Shown here in pieces: positions 47,352 to 55,786 of a stretch of DNA of 64,000 nt. How positions within the stretch are numbered: the stretch's first letter is position 1; every line of letters begins with the position of its first letter. The DNA is from Thalassolituus sp. (GTDB lineage: Bacteria > Pseudomonadota > Gammaproteobacteria > Pseudomonadales > Oceanobacteraceae). The translations under genes were made by a program, and so were the position numbers. Below the pieces are notes generated by a model. That model saw only the letters and a program-made list of their open reading frames with translations. It did not search any database and was not told the DNA's origin. The stretch covers positions 1-64,000 of the forward strand of contig PDUK01000023.1 of NCBI GenBank assembly GCA_006212115.1, written 5' to 3'.

Positions 47352-47645
47352 ATGACCGAGAATAAGCGCATTCTTTGTGATGTGTTCAAAACACGAAAAA
47401 AAGACGAAATGTACCTATATGTAGAGAAAAAAGAGGGCTTTTCTCGTGTGCCTGACGAGTTGATGGATATGTTCGGCAAGCCTGAACTGGCTATGACTTT
47501 GCTTCTAACTCCAGACAAAAATCTTGGTCGTGCCGATGCGGAAAAGGTGCTGTCGGACCTTGATGAAAAGGGCTTTTATCTGCAGATGCCGCCAGCAAAA
47601 GAGCCCTACATGCTTGATCTGTTCTGTCGCAAGGACGATGAATGA
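47352..47645 (+). CDS. YcgL-domain protein
   Basis: A 97-residue soluble protein of the YcgL family: CDVFKTRKKDEMYLYV, FSRVPDELMDMFGKPELAMTLLLTPDKNL, GFYLQMPP. No biochemical function is known. It starts three bases after rnd and overlaps ycgN by four bases (ATGA). The rnd-ycgL-ycgN order is conserved in pseudomonads. Confidence 0.92.
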   Translation: MTENKRILCDVFKTRKKDEMYLYVEKKEGFSRVPDELMDMFGKPELAMTLLLTPDKNLGRADAEKVLSDLDEKGFYLQMPPAKEPYMLDLFCRKDDE

Positions 47646-48085
47646 GCGCAGCGCAGCCATTTTGGGAGACCACACCGCTTGCTGAGATGTCTCGCCAGCA
47701 ATGGGAGTCTTTGTGTGATGGATGTGCCTTATGCTGTCTGCACAAGCTTGAGGATGAAGATAGCGGCGAAGTGTTTTACACCGATGTTCATTGTCGGCAC
47801 ATGGATACGAATGACTGCTCGTGTACTGTTTATCAAAAGCGGCAGGAATACGTACCGCATTGCGTCTGGCTGACGCCTCAGCAGGCCCACGAATTTCATT
47901 GGTTGCCAGAAACCTGTGCTTATCGCCTGGTTGCGGAGGGTAAACCATTGCATGATTGGCACCCCTTAATCACAGGTAACGCCGAGAGTGTTCATGCCGC
48001 AGGCATATCCTTGCGAGGGAAAGGTGTGGCAGACAACCTTGTGAAAGAAGAAGACTGGGAAGATCACATTATATGGAAAGCGTAG
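47642..48085 (+). CDS. YcgN-family cysteine-cluster protein
   Basis: A 147-residue UPF0260 protein: WESLCDGCALCCLHKLEDEDSGE, DVHCRHMD, DCSCTVY and CVWLTP give a cysteine pattern likely to bind a metal or a Fe-S cluster (inference). The family's function is unknown. It overlaps its neighbours on both sides: four bases with ycgL and 13 bases with the next gene. Confidence 0.92.
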   Translation: MSAAQPFWETTPLAEMSRQQWESLCDGCALCCLHKLEDEDSGEVFYTDVHCRHMDTNDCSCTVYQKRQEYVPHCVWLTPQQAHEFHWLPETCAYRLVAEGKPLHDWHPLITGNAESVHAAGISLRGKGVADNLVKEEDWEDHIIWKA

Positions 48086-48471
48086 CGAGCTATTACACAT
48101 ACTGGGCTGTTTATATGGCCGCTGCATTGATCGGCTACTGGTGTTGGGGGCGGATGGCCTTTTGGGTGGCTGAGCGCGGGGTTGTTTATCACCTGTACAG
48201 TGCAGTGGGTGCGGTTCTTATCTTTACTCCTTTACCTGTAACAGGCCAGGAACAAACGCTTGCGCCGGGGTTTGTTGCGATCGCGTTTACCTTTATTTCA
48301 GAAGGGTTTTCTGGGTTGTATGAGTTTGCTGTGTGGTATCTCGCATCGACTGTTCTGGCAGGCATAGCCTTGATAGTCGGACTGATACTTATTAAACCGG
48401 AAGCAAAAGCCAAGGCCAGTGTTGTGAAGCGTGAGCAACCTTCATCGGTCCCCGATAATCCATTTCGCTGA
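48073..48471 (+). CDS. small membrane protein of unknown function
   Basis: I do not recognise this protein. It has 132 residues with three or four predicted membrane helices (YYTYWAVYMAAALIGYWCW, GVVYHLYSAVGAVLIF, YLASTVLAGIALIVGLILI) and a short charged cytoplasmic tail. The overlap with ycgN suggests coupled translation. Homologues commonly follow ycgN in related genomes (from memory). Confidence 0.75.
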   Translation: MESVASYYTYWAVYMAAALIGYWCWGRMAFWVAERGVVYHLYSAVGAVLIFTPLPVTGQEQTLAPGFVAIAFTFISEGFSGLYEFAVWYLASTVLAGIALIVGLILIKPEAKAKASVVKREQPSSVPDNPFR

Positions 48472-48813
48472 TTGGCAAAACAGTCCGTTTATTTCCCCCT
48501 CCTGATTCGTCCCACTGCGTGCAGAACTGTAGATCTCTGCAGGCAGTGTGTTTGCTTCATAATTTTTCCAAAGCCGCCATCGTGGCCTGATTATTCCGGG
48601 GTGCCTTAACCTCAGATACTGACTTTTCTGGCTAACTCACGAAACTTTGCTAGGTTTAAATCAGGGTGTGCCTCAAGTGTGGAACCCGGCTTCGGTCGGC
48701 TCCGGTCTGGGCAATAAACACTCTGACGTACGGCGCCCATAATGGGCGACCGATAAGATTGTTTTTACGCATAGTGACGTGTGCGCCGCCTGGCGCGATT
48801 GAGGGTTAAGATC
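48472..48813. other. 342-base intergenic region
   Basis: It separates the dnaX-ycgN operon from the YLATT-like gene. I find no terminator with a T-run. A 15-base palindrome is at 48734-48748. A GTG-led extension of the following gene begins at 48781 but lacks a ribosome site. Confidence 0.6.
48734..48748. repeat. 15-base perfect palindrome
   Basis: CGCCCAT-A-ATGGGCG, seven-base arms with a single central A, lies 65 bases upstream of the YLATT-like start. The short centre suits a dimeric regulator better than an RNA hairpin. Confidence 0.6.
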
Positions 48814-49482
48814 ATGGCAAACCATATATTCATTCTTGCTACCGTTATGCTACTCGCAGGTATCTTCGGCGGTCTGGTGAATTTCTACCTGTACGGCGAT
48901 AAAGACCCGGATTCAGCAAGTCTGCCGCGCTTTCTGGTGGTGGGTGTAGGTGCCTCGTTTCTGGTGCCTGTTGTCCTCGATATGGTGAACAGTGAACTGG
49001 TGCTTGAGAGTCAGGGTGATCCGTCGCAATTACTCATATTTACCGGTTTCTGTCTTGTTTCAGCTTTGTTGAGTCGTTTCGTTATCGACAATATGTCCGA
49101 CCGGATTCTCAACGAGGCGAATGTGGCGCGTCAGCGCTCTGAAGAAGTGGAGCAGGATCTTCGTATTATCCAGAATGAGTTGTTACCACTCATCGATACC
49201 GAAACGGAAAAGGACATGAGCGGATATGATCCGCAGATGGCCACTGTGTCTGAAGAGCTCGATACAACCTCCACGCAGATTCTGAAAGTTCTCTCGAATG
49301 GTCGCTACATTTTCCGGTCGCTGGCTGGTGTGTGCCGTGAGTGCAATCAGGAAGAGTCTACCGTTCTGAAAACACTGCATGTGCTGACCGTTCGTAGTCT
49401 TGCAGGCAAGGTGAGCGGTAAAAATGGTGTTCGCTGGCACATCACAGAAAAGGGTCGCCGGGTACTCGAAAACAGCCTTTGA
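48814..49482 (+). CDS. YLATT-like three-helix membrane protein with winged-helix C-terminus
   Basis: A 222-residue protein. The N-terminal 95 residues have three membrane helices and the pattern of the YEATS-like-associating three-TM (YLATT) domain: IFGGLVNFYLYG, FLVVGVGASFLVPVVLDMV, LLIFTGFCLVSALLSRFVID. A coiled segment (NVARQRSEEVEQDLRIIQNELLPLI) leads to a C-terminal winged helix (ILKVLSNGRYIFRSLAGVC ... VRWHITEKGRRVLE). Family assignment is from memory. The ATG at 48814 has GAGGG at good distance. It precedes a membrane-anchored VWA protein by 36 bases. Confidence 0.7.
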   Translation: MANHIFILATVMLLAGIFGGLVNFYLYGDKDPDSASLPRFLVVGVGASFLVPVVLDMVNSELVLESQGDPSQLLIFTGFCLVSALLSRFVIDNMSDRILNEANVARQRSEEVEQDLRIIQNELLPLIDTETEKDMSGYDPQMATVSEELDTTSTQILKVLSNGRYIFRSLAGVCRECNQEESTVLKTLHVLTVRSLAGKVSGKNGVRWHITEKGRRVLENSL

Positions 49483-49518
49483 ATTGATCGGCAACAGTAA
49501 CGGGAGCGCTGAGCCAGT

Positions 49519-51720
49519 ATGACGTTTCTACGCAGTATGATTGTCGCAGTGGCGGTGGCGTTCTTTGCAATGCCGTCGCTTGCTGACGAGAGCAATGTCC
49601 CTGACGTGCGGATTGTCATCGATATCTCCGGCAGCATGAAAGAGACGGACCCGCAGAATCTCCGCCGTCCGGCGCTTAACCTACTTACCGAATTATTGCC
49701 CGAGGGCTCCAGGGCGGGTGTCTGGACCTTCGGACGATACGTCAACATGTTAGTTCCTCTTGGGGATGTAGATGACCAATGGCGCAATGCCGCGCGAGAG
49801 TCATCTTCGAAGATCAGCTCTGTTGGTCTGAATACCAATCTTGTCGATGCTCTTGACAGGGCGCTGTACGAAACGTCGCTGGACAGCGGCTTTGATCAGA
49901 CCGTTATTCTGTTGACGGATGGTCGTATCGATATGGATGACAGTCAGGGAAATCCCCAATCCGCCGCAAATGCAGCGGCACGTGCACGTTTAATTGAAGC
50001 GGTGCTTCCTCAGTACATGTCCCGTAATGTACGGATTCATACCTTGGCTCTTTCAGACGGTGCAGATGCCGCTGTGCTCAGTCAGCTTGCAATGGAAACG
50101 GATGGGCTTGCCCTTAAAGCGCATACCTCTGATGAATTAATGCCCGCATTTCTCAAGGCCTTTGATCGTGCGGTGCCCAGTGAGCAAGTACCACTGGTAG
50201 GAAATACCTTCTCGATCGATCCCAGTGTTAACGAATTTACAGCATTGATCTTTCGCGCGGCGACGGATAAGTCTACAGAGTTGGTTGCTCCTTCGGGCCA
50301 GCGAATTTCGATGGCCAGCGCTGCGACATCACCGGATGTCCGCTGGCATCATGATCTTAACTTCGACCTCATTACGGTAAAAACGCCCGAAAGCGGTGAT
50401 TGGATTGCTGATGCGGATGTGGCGCCGGATAGTCGTGTGCAGATTTTGTCGGACCTCAAATTGAGCGTTGCAGGTCTGCCCGGGAGTCTGTTTTCAGGTG
50501 TTCCTGTGCAGTTGGAAATGGCGCTGGAGAATGAAGGGTCTGTGGTCACGGAGCCTACAATTTTGCAGCTGACTGATGTCAGTTTAAAAGTCACCGCGCC
50601 GGATGGCCGGGTCGGTAGTAAGTTACTGTCTGATCCTGAAGCTCTGCCTGCTGATGGAGTGTTCCGCGAGACACTGAGCAGGTTGTCGCAACCTGGTGAG
50701 TATCAGATTGAGGTTAATGCCGAGGGCAGGACATTCCAGCGCCGACAGGTGTTGACCGCAACGCTGGCCGAACCAATGCGTGTGGAGGTTGAGCCTGACC
50801 CAGAGCAGCAGGTGCTGAATGTACGCGTTTTTCCCGAAAGTGATCTTGTTGATACGAGTCTCTCCCGAGTTATATCCCGCATTGCCAGCCCTGATGGTAG
50901 CTCTGTAATAAATGCGATGGAATACGGTAGCGATTCCGGTGCGTGGGAGTTGGCCCTTGTTGCCGATAAGGGGCCGGGCGAGTACGAAATCATGCTCAAT
51001 ATTCGTGGTGTTTCAGCCAGCGGTAAGACATTTAAGAGTAAGCCTGAAAGCATTCAGGTGACTTTCCCCTTAGTGTCGGAATCAGAGCAAGAGTCGGCGA
51101 TGCAGCCTGACGACATGCTCTCTGAGCCTGCTGCACCCGAGGTATCAGAGCCAGAACCTGAATCAACTCCTGAACCAGAGCCAGAGATTCAGGAACCACC
51201 CGTTGAACCCATCGCTCCTGATCTCGCTGCACGCTTTAACGAGCAGGCTGAGGCTGCACAGCCGGAATCCTCGGAAACGGATGGTGCCGGCGAGCAGGGC
51301 GCTGAGAATGAGACCAGCGATGAGGCTGACGAAGAAGAGGGCGGTGTTGCCTGGTGGGTATATGTTCTCCTTGGTCTTGCTAATCTCTTGTTGCTTGGAG
51401 GGCTGGCATGGTGGTGGTTTATGCGCCGCAAGAAAAATACCGAGCCAGCCGAAGAGATTGCCGCAGCTGAAGCGCTTGATCTGGATACGGGTCCGCTTGA
51501 TGACGCGGATCTGGATTCGGCTGACTTCGATAATTTTGACGGGGTCGAAGAAGAGGAGATCCCGCAGGCTGAGGAAGATAGTCATATTCCTACGTCTATG
51601 GGGGGTGACACGGATATGGGCTCGCCAGAGCCGCCCACGGAGAGTGCGGCTCTCGACGATGAAGGGGATGATTGGGGCGAATTCGACCTTCCGGATGAAA
51701 ACCCGGAGGATAAAAAGTAG
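49519..51720 (+). CDS. membrane-anchored VWA-domain protein (TIGR03503-like)
   Basis: A 733-residue protein: signal peptide (AVAVAFFAMPSLA), VWA domain with an intact metal site (Asp35-x-Ser37-x-Ser39, DISGSM; TILLTDG-type strand), a large beta-rich periplasmic part with repeated Ig-like units to about residue 510, a Pro/Glu-rich linker, one membrane helix near 610-630 (WWVYVLLGLANLLLLGGLAWWWF) and an acidic cytoplasmic tail of 100 residues. It fits the gammaproteobacterial TIGR03503 group of unknown function. A terminator follows. Confidence 0.82.
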   Translation: MTFLRSMIVAVAVAFFAMPSLADESNVPDVRIVIDISGSMKETDPQNLRRPALNLLTELLPEGSRAGVWTFGRYVNMLVPLGDVDDQWRNAARESSSKISSVGLNTNLVDALDRALYETSLDSGFDQTVILLTDGRIDMDDSQGNPQSAANAAARARLIEAVLPQYMSRNVRIHTLALSDGADAAVLSQLAMETDGLALKAHTSDELMPAFLKAFDRAVPSEQVPLVGNTFSIDPSVNEFTALIFRAATDKSTELVAPSGQRISMASAATSPDVRWHHDLNFDLITVKTPESGDWIADADVAPDSRVQILSDLKLSVAGLPGSLFSGVPVQLEMALENEGSVVTEPTILQLTDVSLKVTAPDGRVGSKLLSDPEALPADGVFRETLSRLSQPGEYQIEVNAEGRTFQRRQVLTATLAEPMRVEVEPDPEQQVLNVRVFPESDLVDTSLSRVISRIASPDGSSVINAMEYGSDSGAWELALVADKGPGEYEIMLNIRGVSASGKTFKSKPESIQVTFPLVSESEQESAMQPDDMLSEPAAPEVSEPEPESTPEPEPEIQEPPVEPIAPDLAARFNEQAEAAQPESSETDGAGEQGAENETSDEADEEEGGVAWWVYVLLGLANLLLLGGLAWWWFMRRKKNTEPAEEIAAAEALDLDTGPLDDADLDSADFDNFDGVEEEEIPQAEEDSHIPTSMGGDTDMGSPEPPTESAALDDEGDDWGEFDLPDENPEDKK

Positions 51721-51751
51721 GGCGTATATTCCGTCATAATGAACAAAACGC

Positions 51752-51780
51752 GCTTTATGTCTGATTTTAAAGCCTTTTTT
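51752..51780 (+). terminator. intrinsic terminator after the VWA gene
   Basis: GCTTTA pairs with TAAAGC around a ten-base loop, followed by CTTTTTT. The stem is weak (six pairs, A/T rich), but the T-run and the position 31 bases after the stop support termination. Confidence 0.6.
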
Positions 51781-51790
51781 CTGTCCCGCC

Positions 51791-51819
51791 TTGCTGTACC
51801 AAACAGGCCTCCTTATACT
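51791..51819 (+). promoter_or_regulatory. sigma-70 promoter of the moxR-exbD gene run
   Basis: TTGCTG at 51791-51796 and TATACT at 51814-51819 have the ideal 17-base spacing. The promoter follows directly on the terminator and lies 41 bases before the moxR start, so the cluster from 51860 on is an independent transcription unit. Confidence 0.7.
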
Positions 51820-51859
51820 CTGGCTGGTCAAGAATCAGAGTTAATGAGGTCTATTCTCA

Positions 51860-52702
51860 ATGAAATTCCAGGGCACCAGTGATTACGTAGCGACGCCAGA
51901 GCTGCAGATGGCAGTGAACGCGGCGATTACACTTCAACGTCCATTGCTTCTGAAGGGTGAGCCAGGTACAGGTAAGACTATGCTGGCGGAGCAACTGGCG
52001 GCGTCACTGGGCACCGACCTCATTCAGTGGCACATCAAAAGCACCACCAAAGCCCACCAGGGTTTGTATGAATACGATGCGGTAAGCCGACTGCGCGACT
52101 CTCAGCTGGGCGTCGACGGTGTAAACGATATTTCGAACTACATCGTCAAAGGTAAGTTGTGGGAAGCCTTTGAGGCAGACAAGCCGGTCGTTCTGCTGAT
52201 CGACGAAATCGACAAAGCCGACATCGAGTTCCCGAATGACCTGTTGCTGGAAATCGATAAGATGGAATTCTTCGTCTATGAGACGCAAGAACGTATCGTT
52301 GCCAAGCACCGGCCTATCATCCTGATCACCAGTAATAACGAGAAAGAACTTCCTGATGCTTTTCTGCGTCGCTGCTTCTTCCACTACATCGACTTCCCAG
52401 ATCGTGAAACCATGCAAGCGATTGTCGATGTTCACTTTCCGGATATTCAGGCGCAGCTTGTCAACGATGCACTGGAAGTTTTCTTTGATGTACGCAAAGT
52501 GCCGGGTCTTAAGAAAAAGCCATCCACTTCAGAACTGGTTGATTGGTTGAAGCTGTTGATGGCGGATGAGCTTGGCGTCGAGCTGTTGCGCAGTCAGGAT
52601 ACGACTAAGGCCATCCCACCTATGGCAGGTGCGCTGGTTAAGAACGAACAGGATGTCCATCTGCTTGAGCGTCTGGCCTTTATGAGCCGTCGTCGGGGCT
52701 GA
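51860..52702 (+). CDS. MoxR-type AAA+ ATPase (CoxD-like)
   Basis: A 280-residue AAA+ ATPase: Walker A GEPGTGKT at 33-40, Walker B VVLLIDEIDKAD at about 110-121, and sensor 1 IILITSNNEKELPDAFLRRCFFHYIDFPD. It is the short MoxR type that pairs with CoxE-like VWA proteins; the pair loads metal or remodels a client complex in systems such as CO dehydrogenase maturation. Here the partner is the next gene, six bases downstream. It differs clearly from the MoxR protein at 17142. Confidence 0.92.
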   Translation: MKFQGTSDYVATPELQMAVNAAITLQRPLLLKGEPGTGKTMLAEQLAASLGTDLIQWHIKSTTKAHQGLYEYDAVSRLRDSQLGVDGVNDISNYIVKGKLWEAFEADKPVVLLIDEIDKADIEFPNDLLLEIDKMEFFVYETQERIVAKHRPIILITSNNEKELPDAFLRRCFFHYIDFPDRETMQAIVDVHFPDIQAQLVNDALEVFFDVRKVPGLKKKPSTSELVDWLKLLMADELGVELLRSQDTTKAIPPMAGALVKNEQDVHLLERLAFMSRRRG

Positions 52703-52708
52703 TAGATC

Positions 52709-53890
52709 ATGCTGATCGATTTTTTCGATACGGTTCGAAAGGCCAAGGTCCCTTGTTCTATTCGTGAGTATCTCGACCTGATTGAGGCGGTGCAGGCGCG
52801 CGTGGCGTTTGCAGATCTCGAAGAGTTTTACGCGCTCTCCAGGTTGGTCCTTGTAAAAGACGAGAAACACTACGATAAATTCGACAAGGCTTTCGCGGCC
52901 TACTTTGAAGGTATCGATGCGATGCCATCTTTGTTCGACGATGCCAATATACCGGCAGAGTGGATGCGCAAAGAGATGGAAAAACTCTTATCTGAAGAGG
53001 AAATGGCAAAGATTGAGTCGCTCGGCGGTTTTGACGAGTTGATGAAAACTTTGCAGGAACGTCTCGAAGAGCAGCATAAGCGTCACCAGGGCGGTAATAA
53101 AATGATCGGTACTGGAGGGACTTCTCCTTTCGGTGCGGAAGGTTACAACCCGGAAGGTGTTCGGATCTCTCAAAACCGCTCACGACATAAGAAAGCCGCC
53201 AAAGTCTGGGATCAGCGGAATTACCGCAATCTCGACGATAATGTGCAGTTGGGCATTCGTAATATCAAAGTTGCGTTGCGCCGTTTACGACGATTTGCCC
53301 GCCAAGGCGCAGCCGATGAGCTGGATATGAATGATACTATCCGCTCAACTGCCCGGAATGCTGGATTGCTTGATATCCGCATGGTGCCAGAGCGTCACAA
53401 TGCAGTTAAAGTACTGCTCTTCTTTGATGTGGGTGGTTCCATGGACCCACATGTCCGTATGTGTGAAGAGTTATTCTCGGCCGCGAAAACCGAATTCAAA
53501 CATATGGAAACCTTCTACTTTCACAACTGCCTGTATGAGTCAGTGTGGAAGAATAATGTTCGCCGTATGAACGAGCGCACAGAAACCTGGGACATTTTGC
53601 GCAAGTATGGTCAGGATTACCGGGTGATCTTCGTGGGAGACGCCATGATGGCGCCTTATGAAGTGACGCATCCGGGTGGCAGTGTTGAACACTGGAATGA
53701 AGAAGCTGGTGCAACCTGGATGCAGAGGATGGCAGATCACTTCGATAAGTTGGTCTGGTTAAATCCGGCGCCTGAGGATCATTGGGGAAATGGTGGCTCA
53801 CTAGGCGCAATACGGACACTGGTAAATAATAAAATGTATCCCATGACTCTATCGGGTCTGGAAGATGCAATGAGGTTTCTCAGTAAATAA
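52709..53890 (+). CDS. CoxE-like VWA protein
   Basis: A 393-residue cytoplasmic protein with a helical N-terminal half (CSIREYLDLIEAVQARVAFADLEEFYALSRLVLVKDEKHYDKFDKAF) and a C-terminal VWA domain whose metal site reads DVGGSM (Asp240), with Gly replacing the first Ser of DxSxS, as in other members of this group. FHNCLYESVW and VIFVGDAMMAPYE follow. It is expected to be the adaptor for the upstream MoxR ATPase. Confidence 0.88.
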   Translation: MLIDFFDTVRKAKVPCSIREYLDLIEAVQARVAFADLEEFYALSRLVLVKDEKHYDKFDKAFAAYFEGIDAMPSLFDDANIPAEWMRKEMEKLLSEEEMAKIESLGGFDELMKTLQERLEEQHKRHQGGNKMIGTGGTSPFGAEGYNPEGVRISQNRSRHKKAAKVWDQRNYRNLDDNVQLGIRNIKVALRRLRRFARQGAADELDMNDTIRSTARNAGLLDIRMVPERHNAVKVLLFFDVGGSMDPHVRMCEELFSAAKTEFKHMETFYFHNCLYESVWKNNVRRMNERTETWDILRKYGQDYRVIFVGDAMMAPYEVTHPGGSVEHWNEEAGATWMQRMADHFDKLVWLNPAPEDHWGNGGSLGAIRTLVNNKMYPMTLSGLEDAMRFLSK

Positions 53891-53915
53891 CTGAGGCCGG
53901 GTAATCTGACGTAGT

Positions 53916-53933
53916 AGGCTGCTCTTGCAGCCT
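53916..53933 (+). other. seven-base hairpin between cluster genes
   Basis: AGGCTGC pairs with GCAGCCT around a TCTT loop in the 83-base gap after the CoxE-like gene. No T-run follows, so it may only reduce read-through or stabilise the upstream mRNA. Confidence 0.45.
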
Positions 53934-53973
53934 GTGTCGCCCGGATAATAATAAAGAACGCAGGGCGTAAAAC

Positions 53974-54684
53974 ATGCAGGCGACTCGCTTGTTCTCACTG
54001 TTAGTCAAAGTTGTATTGGGATTGGGGCTGAATATGCTGGTCGTGGCGACTGCCACAGCCGAGCAGGTTTACATCGGCCTTCGTAATGGCCCATCCGACG
54101 CTTTCCCTGTGATATACGAGGTGACGCCTTACCGTCAGTTGGACGTAATCCTGCGTCGGGGTGACTGGGTCAAGGCGACAGATGGTCGCAGCAGTGGTTG
54201 GCTGCATGTCGATGATTTGCACCTGCTAGAAACCTTTCCTCGCGACAAACTCTGGAAACTGGTTAATGAAACCCGCCCGGGGCCATACCGTCTTGAATTC
54301 TCCACATCCTCGCTTCAGTCCTTTTCTGTCGGTGGACTTTTTCCAGTTTTCGATCAGACCCTGTTCGCGCGCTACAGCCGCGCTCCAAAAGGTGATACTT
54401 CTTGGTCGTTGGCTCAGGCTGGTTGGTTGAATGAATTCGCACGCCCGACTGATGAGTTGACCTTCTCGTGGAGCGGAGCCATTGGATATGCTCAGGACCA
54501 GCAGGGCAGTGAGTTCTGGTCGTCAGAGCAACAGCCTGTATGGACGGGCATTCTGGGTGTCGAGGCTATGTGGCAAGCGGATCGCTATTTTGAACTTGGT
54601 GCGCGCGGCGAGGCGGCGACAACTTTGAATAATGATATGACGACGCACCGATCTGTGTCGCTCATCTGGAGATTACGTTTATGA
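53974..54684 (+). CDS. exported protein with SH3-like and beta-rich domains
   Basis: A 236-residue protein with a signal peptide (VVLGLGLNMLVVATATA), a bacterial SH3-like domain (YIGLRNGPSDAFPVIYEVTPYRQLDVI ... WVKATDGRSSGWLHVDDL) at about 30-80, and a C-terminal part rich in alternating aromatic strands ending ...SLIWRLRL, like an outer-membrane barrel protein. SH3-like domains often bind peptidoglycan stems. I know no name for it. Its stop overlaps the next start by four bases. Confidence 0.7.
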   Translation: MQATRLFSLLVKVVLGLGLNMLVVATATAEQVYIGLRNGPSDAFPVIYEVTPYRQLDVILRRGDWVKATDGRSSGWLHVDDLHLLETFPRDKLWKLVNETRPGPYRLEFSTSSLQSFSVGGLFPVFDQTLFARYSRAPKGDTSWSLAQAGWLNEFARPTDELTFSWSGAIGYAQDQQGSEFWSSEQQPVWTGILGVEAMWQADRYFELGARGEAATTLNNDMTTHRSVSLIWRLRL

Positions 54685-55295
54685 CCGCTTTTCTGTTGCG
54701 CAACATTCCCGCTTTGTTGATGGGAGTGTGTTTGCCGTTCTCCGCTTCAGCAGAGGTGTACAGTCCGGGAAACCAGAATAATGGTTTGAATGAACTTGAG
54801 GACACCGACGTACAGCACGGTGTATTCAGTGTTGGTTACGTCAATACCCTTGCGTATAACAACGATTCGCAGCCCGGTATCCTGTTTGGTGGTCGTTACT
54901 TTGCAGGCGAACGTTGGTATTTACTCGGTGAATTGCAGGTTGGCAGTCATAGTACACGGGCTGTTGTAAGTAACGGCGAAGTACTGCGTGAAGATGATGA
55001 AGAGCTTCTTCGTTATTCAGCTGGGGCTGGTTATGCGATTTTACAGGGAACGGCCAGCACGTCTGGACTTCGGGCCGTTCCATGGTCAATCGCTGCAGAG
55101 TTTAACGCTGGCGAACAACAGTCAGGTGACACCAGTGGTCGATATGCGTCTTTGGGACTGAACGTTCAGTTTTACGGTGAGCGCGTTTGGACAAGCGTTG
55201 GGGTGCGTGAATTTTTGATTGATGATGAGCGCTTGCAGGCACTGGAATCAGACGGGGGTACTCAGTGGGATATCTCACTCGGCTTGTGGTTCTGA
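54681..55295 (+). CDS. putative outer-membrane beta-barrel protein
   Basis: A 204-residue exported protein (signal peptide ending FSASA) with alternating strands (HGVFSVGYVNTLAY, PGILFGGRYFAGERWYLLGELQVG, RYASLGLNVQFYG) and a C-terminal Trp-Phe (ISLGLWF), the usual recognition end for the Bam machinery. I do not recognise the family. It overlaps both neighbours, four bases upstream and 31 bases downstream. Confidence 0.7.
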   Translation: MTAFLLRNIPALLMGVCLPFSASAEVYSPGNQNNGLNELEDTDVQHGVFSVGYVNTLAYNNDSQPGILFGGRYFAGERWYLLGELQVGSHSTRAVVSNGEVLREDDEELLRYSAGAGYAILQGTASTSGLRAVPWSIAAEFNAGEQQSGDTSGRYASLGLNVQFYGERVWTSVGVREFLIDDERLQALESDGGTQWDISLGLWF

Positions 55296-55786
55296 CTCTT
55301 TTAGGTTGCAGTTTGTCCGCAGTAGCGGATGAGGAAGTGGCAAACGTTCAGACGAGTCTGAAGCCCGGTGATCTCGTGCCGGATTTTACTATGCCTGCAA
55401 CGAACGGTTTTGGTCAGCGACTGCAGGAAGCACGTGGATCGTACCTGATGTTGATATGGCTGGGTAATTGCGACGAGTGTTCGGAGCGATTGGTGCGTTA
55501 TCAACTGCTGGCGGAAAGCCTTGAAATTGAAGGGTTAAAAGGTTGGTTCGTATGGACGCCGAAAGGAAAACGGCAACCACCTAATATGCGTCTTCCTGTT
55601 CTGAAGTACGAAGAACAGTGGCGCCAGAGTTGGACGTTCAGTGATCGTCCGGCAGTGATGTTAATTAATGCAGATGGACGCCTTGATCATCTGCTGACGG
55701 GTGACTTGAGAGACAACTACCAGGAAACCGAACAAGTTGTTATGCGCTGGATGAGTAAAGGGCGCGATTATCAGAGACCGGAGTAA
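55265..55786 (+). CDS. periplasmic thioredoxin-fold protein
   Basis: A 173-residue exported protein (signal peptide to about residue 21) with a thioredoxin/TlpA-like fold: LKPGDLVPDFTMPATNGFGQRLQEARGSYLMLIWLGNCDEC, with Cys69 and Cys72 as a CxxC pair. Another cysteine at 15 could be lipidated, but the lipobox is imperfect. It starts at a GTG inside the previous gene. Its role may be disulfide exchange with cluster partners (inference). Confidence 0.75.
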   Translation: MGYLTRLVVLTLLGCSLSAVADEEVANVQTSLKPGDLVPDFTMPATNGFGQRLQEARGSYLMLIWLGNCDECSERLVRYQLLAESLEIEGLKGWFVWTPKGKRQPPNMRLPVLKYEEQWRQSWTFSDRPAVMLINADGRLDHLLTGDLRDNYQETEQVVMRWMSKGRDYQRPE

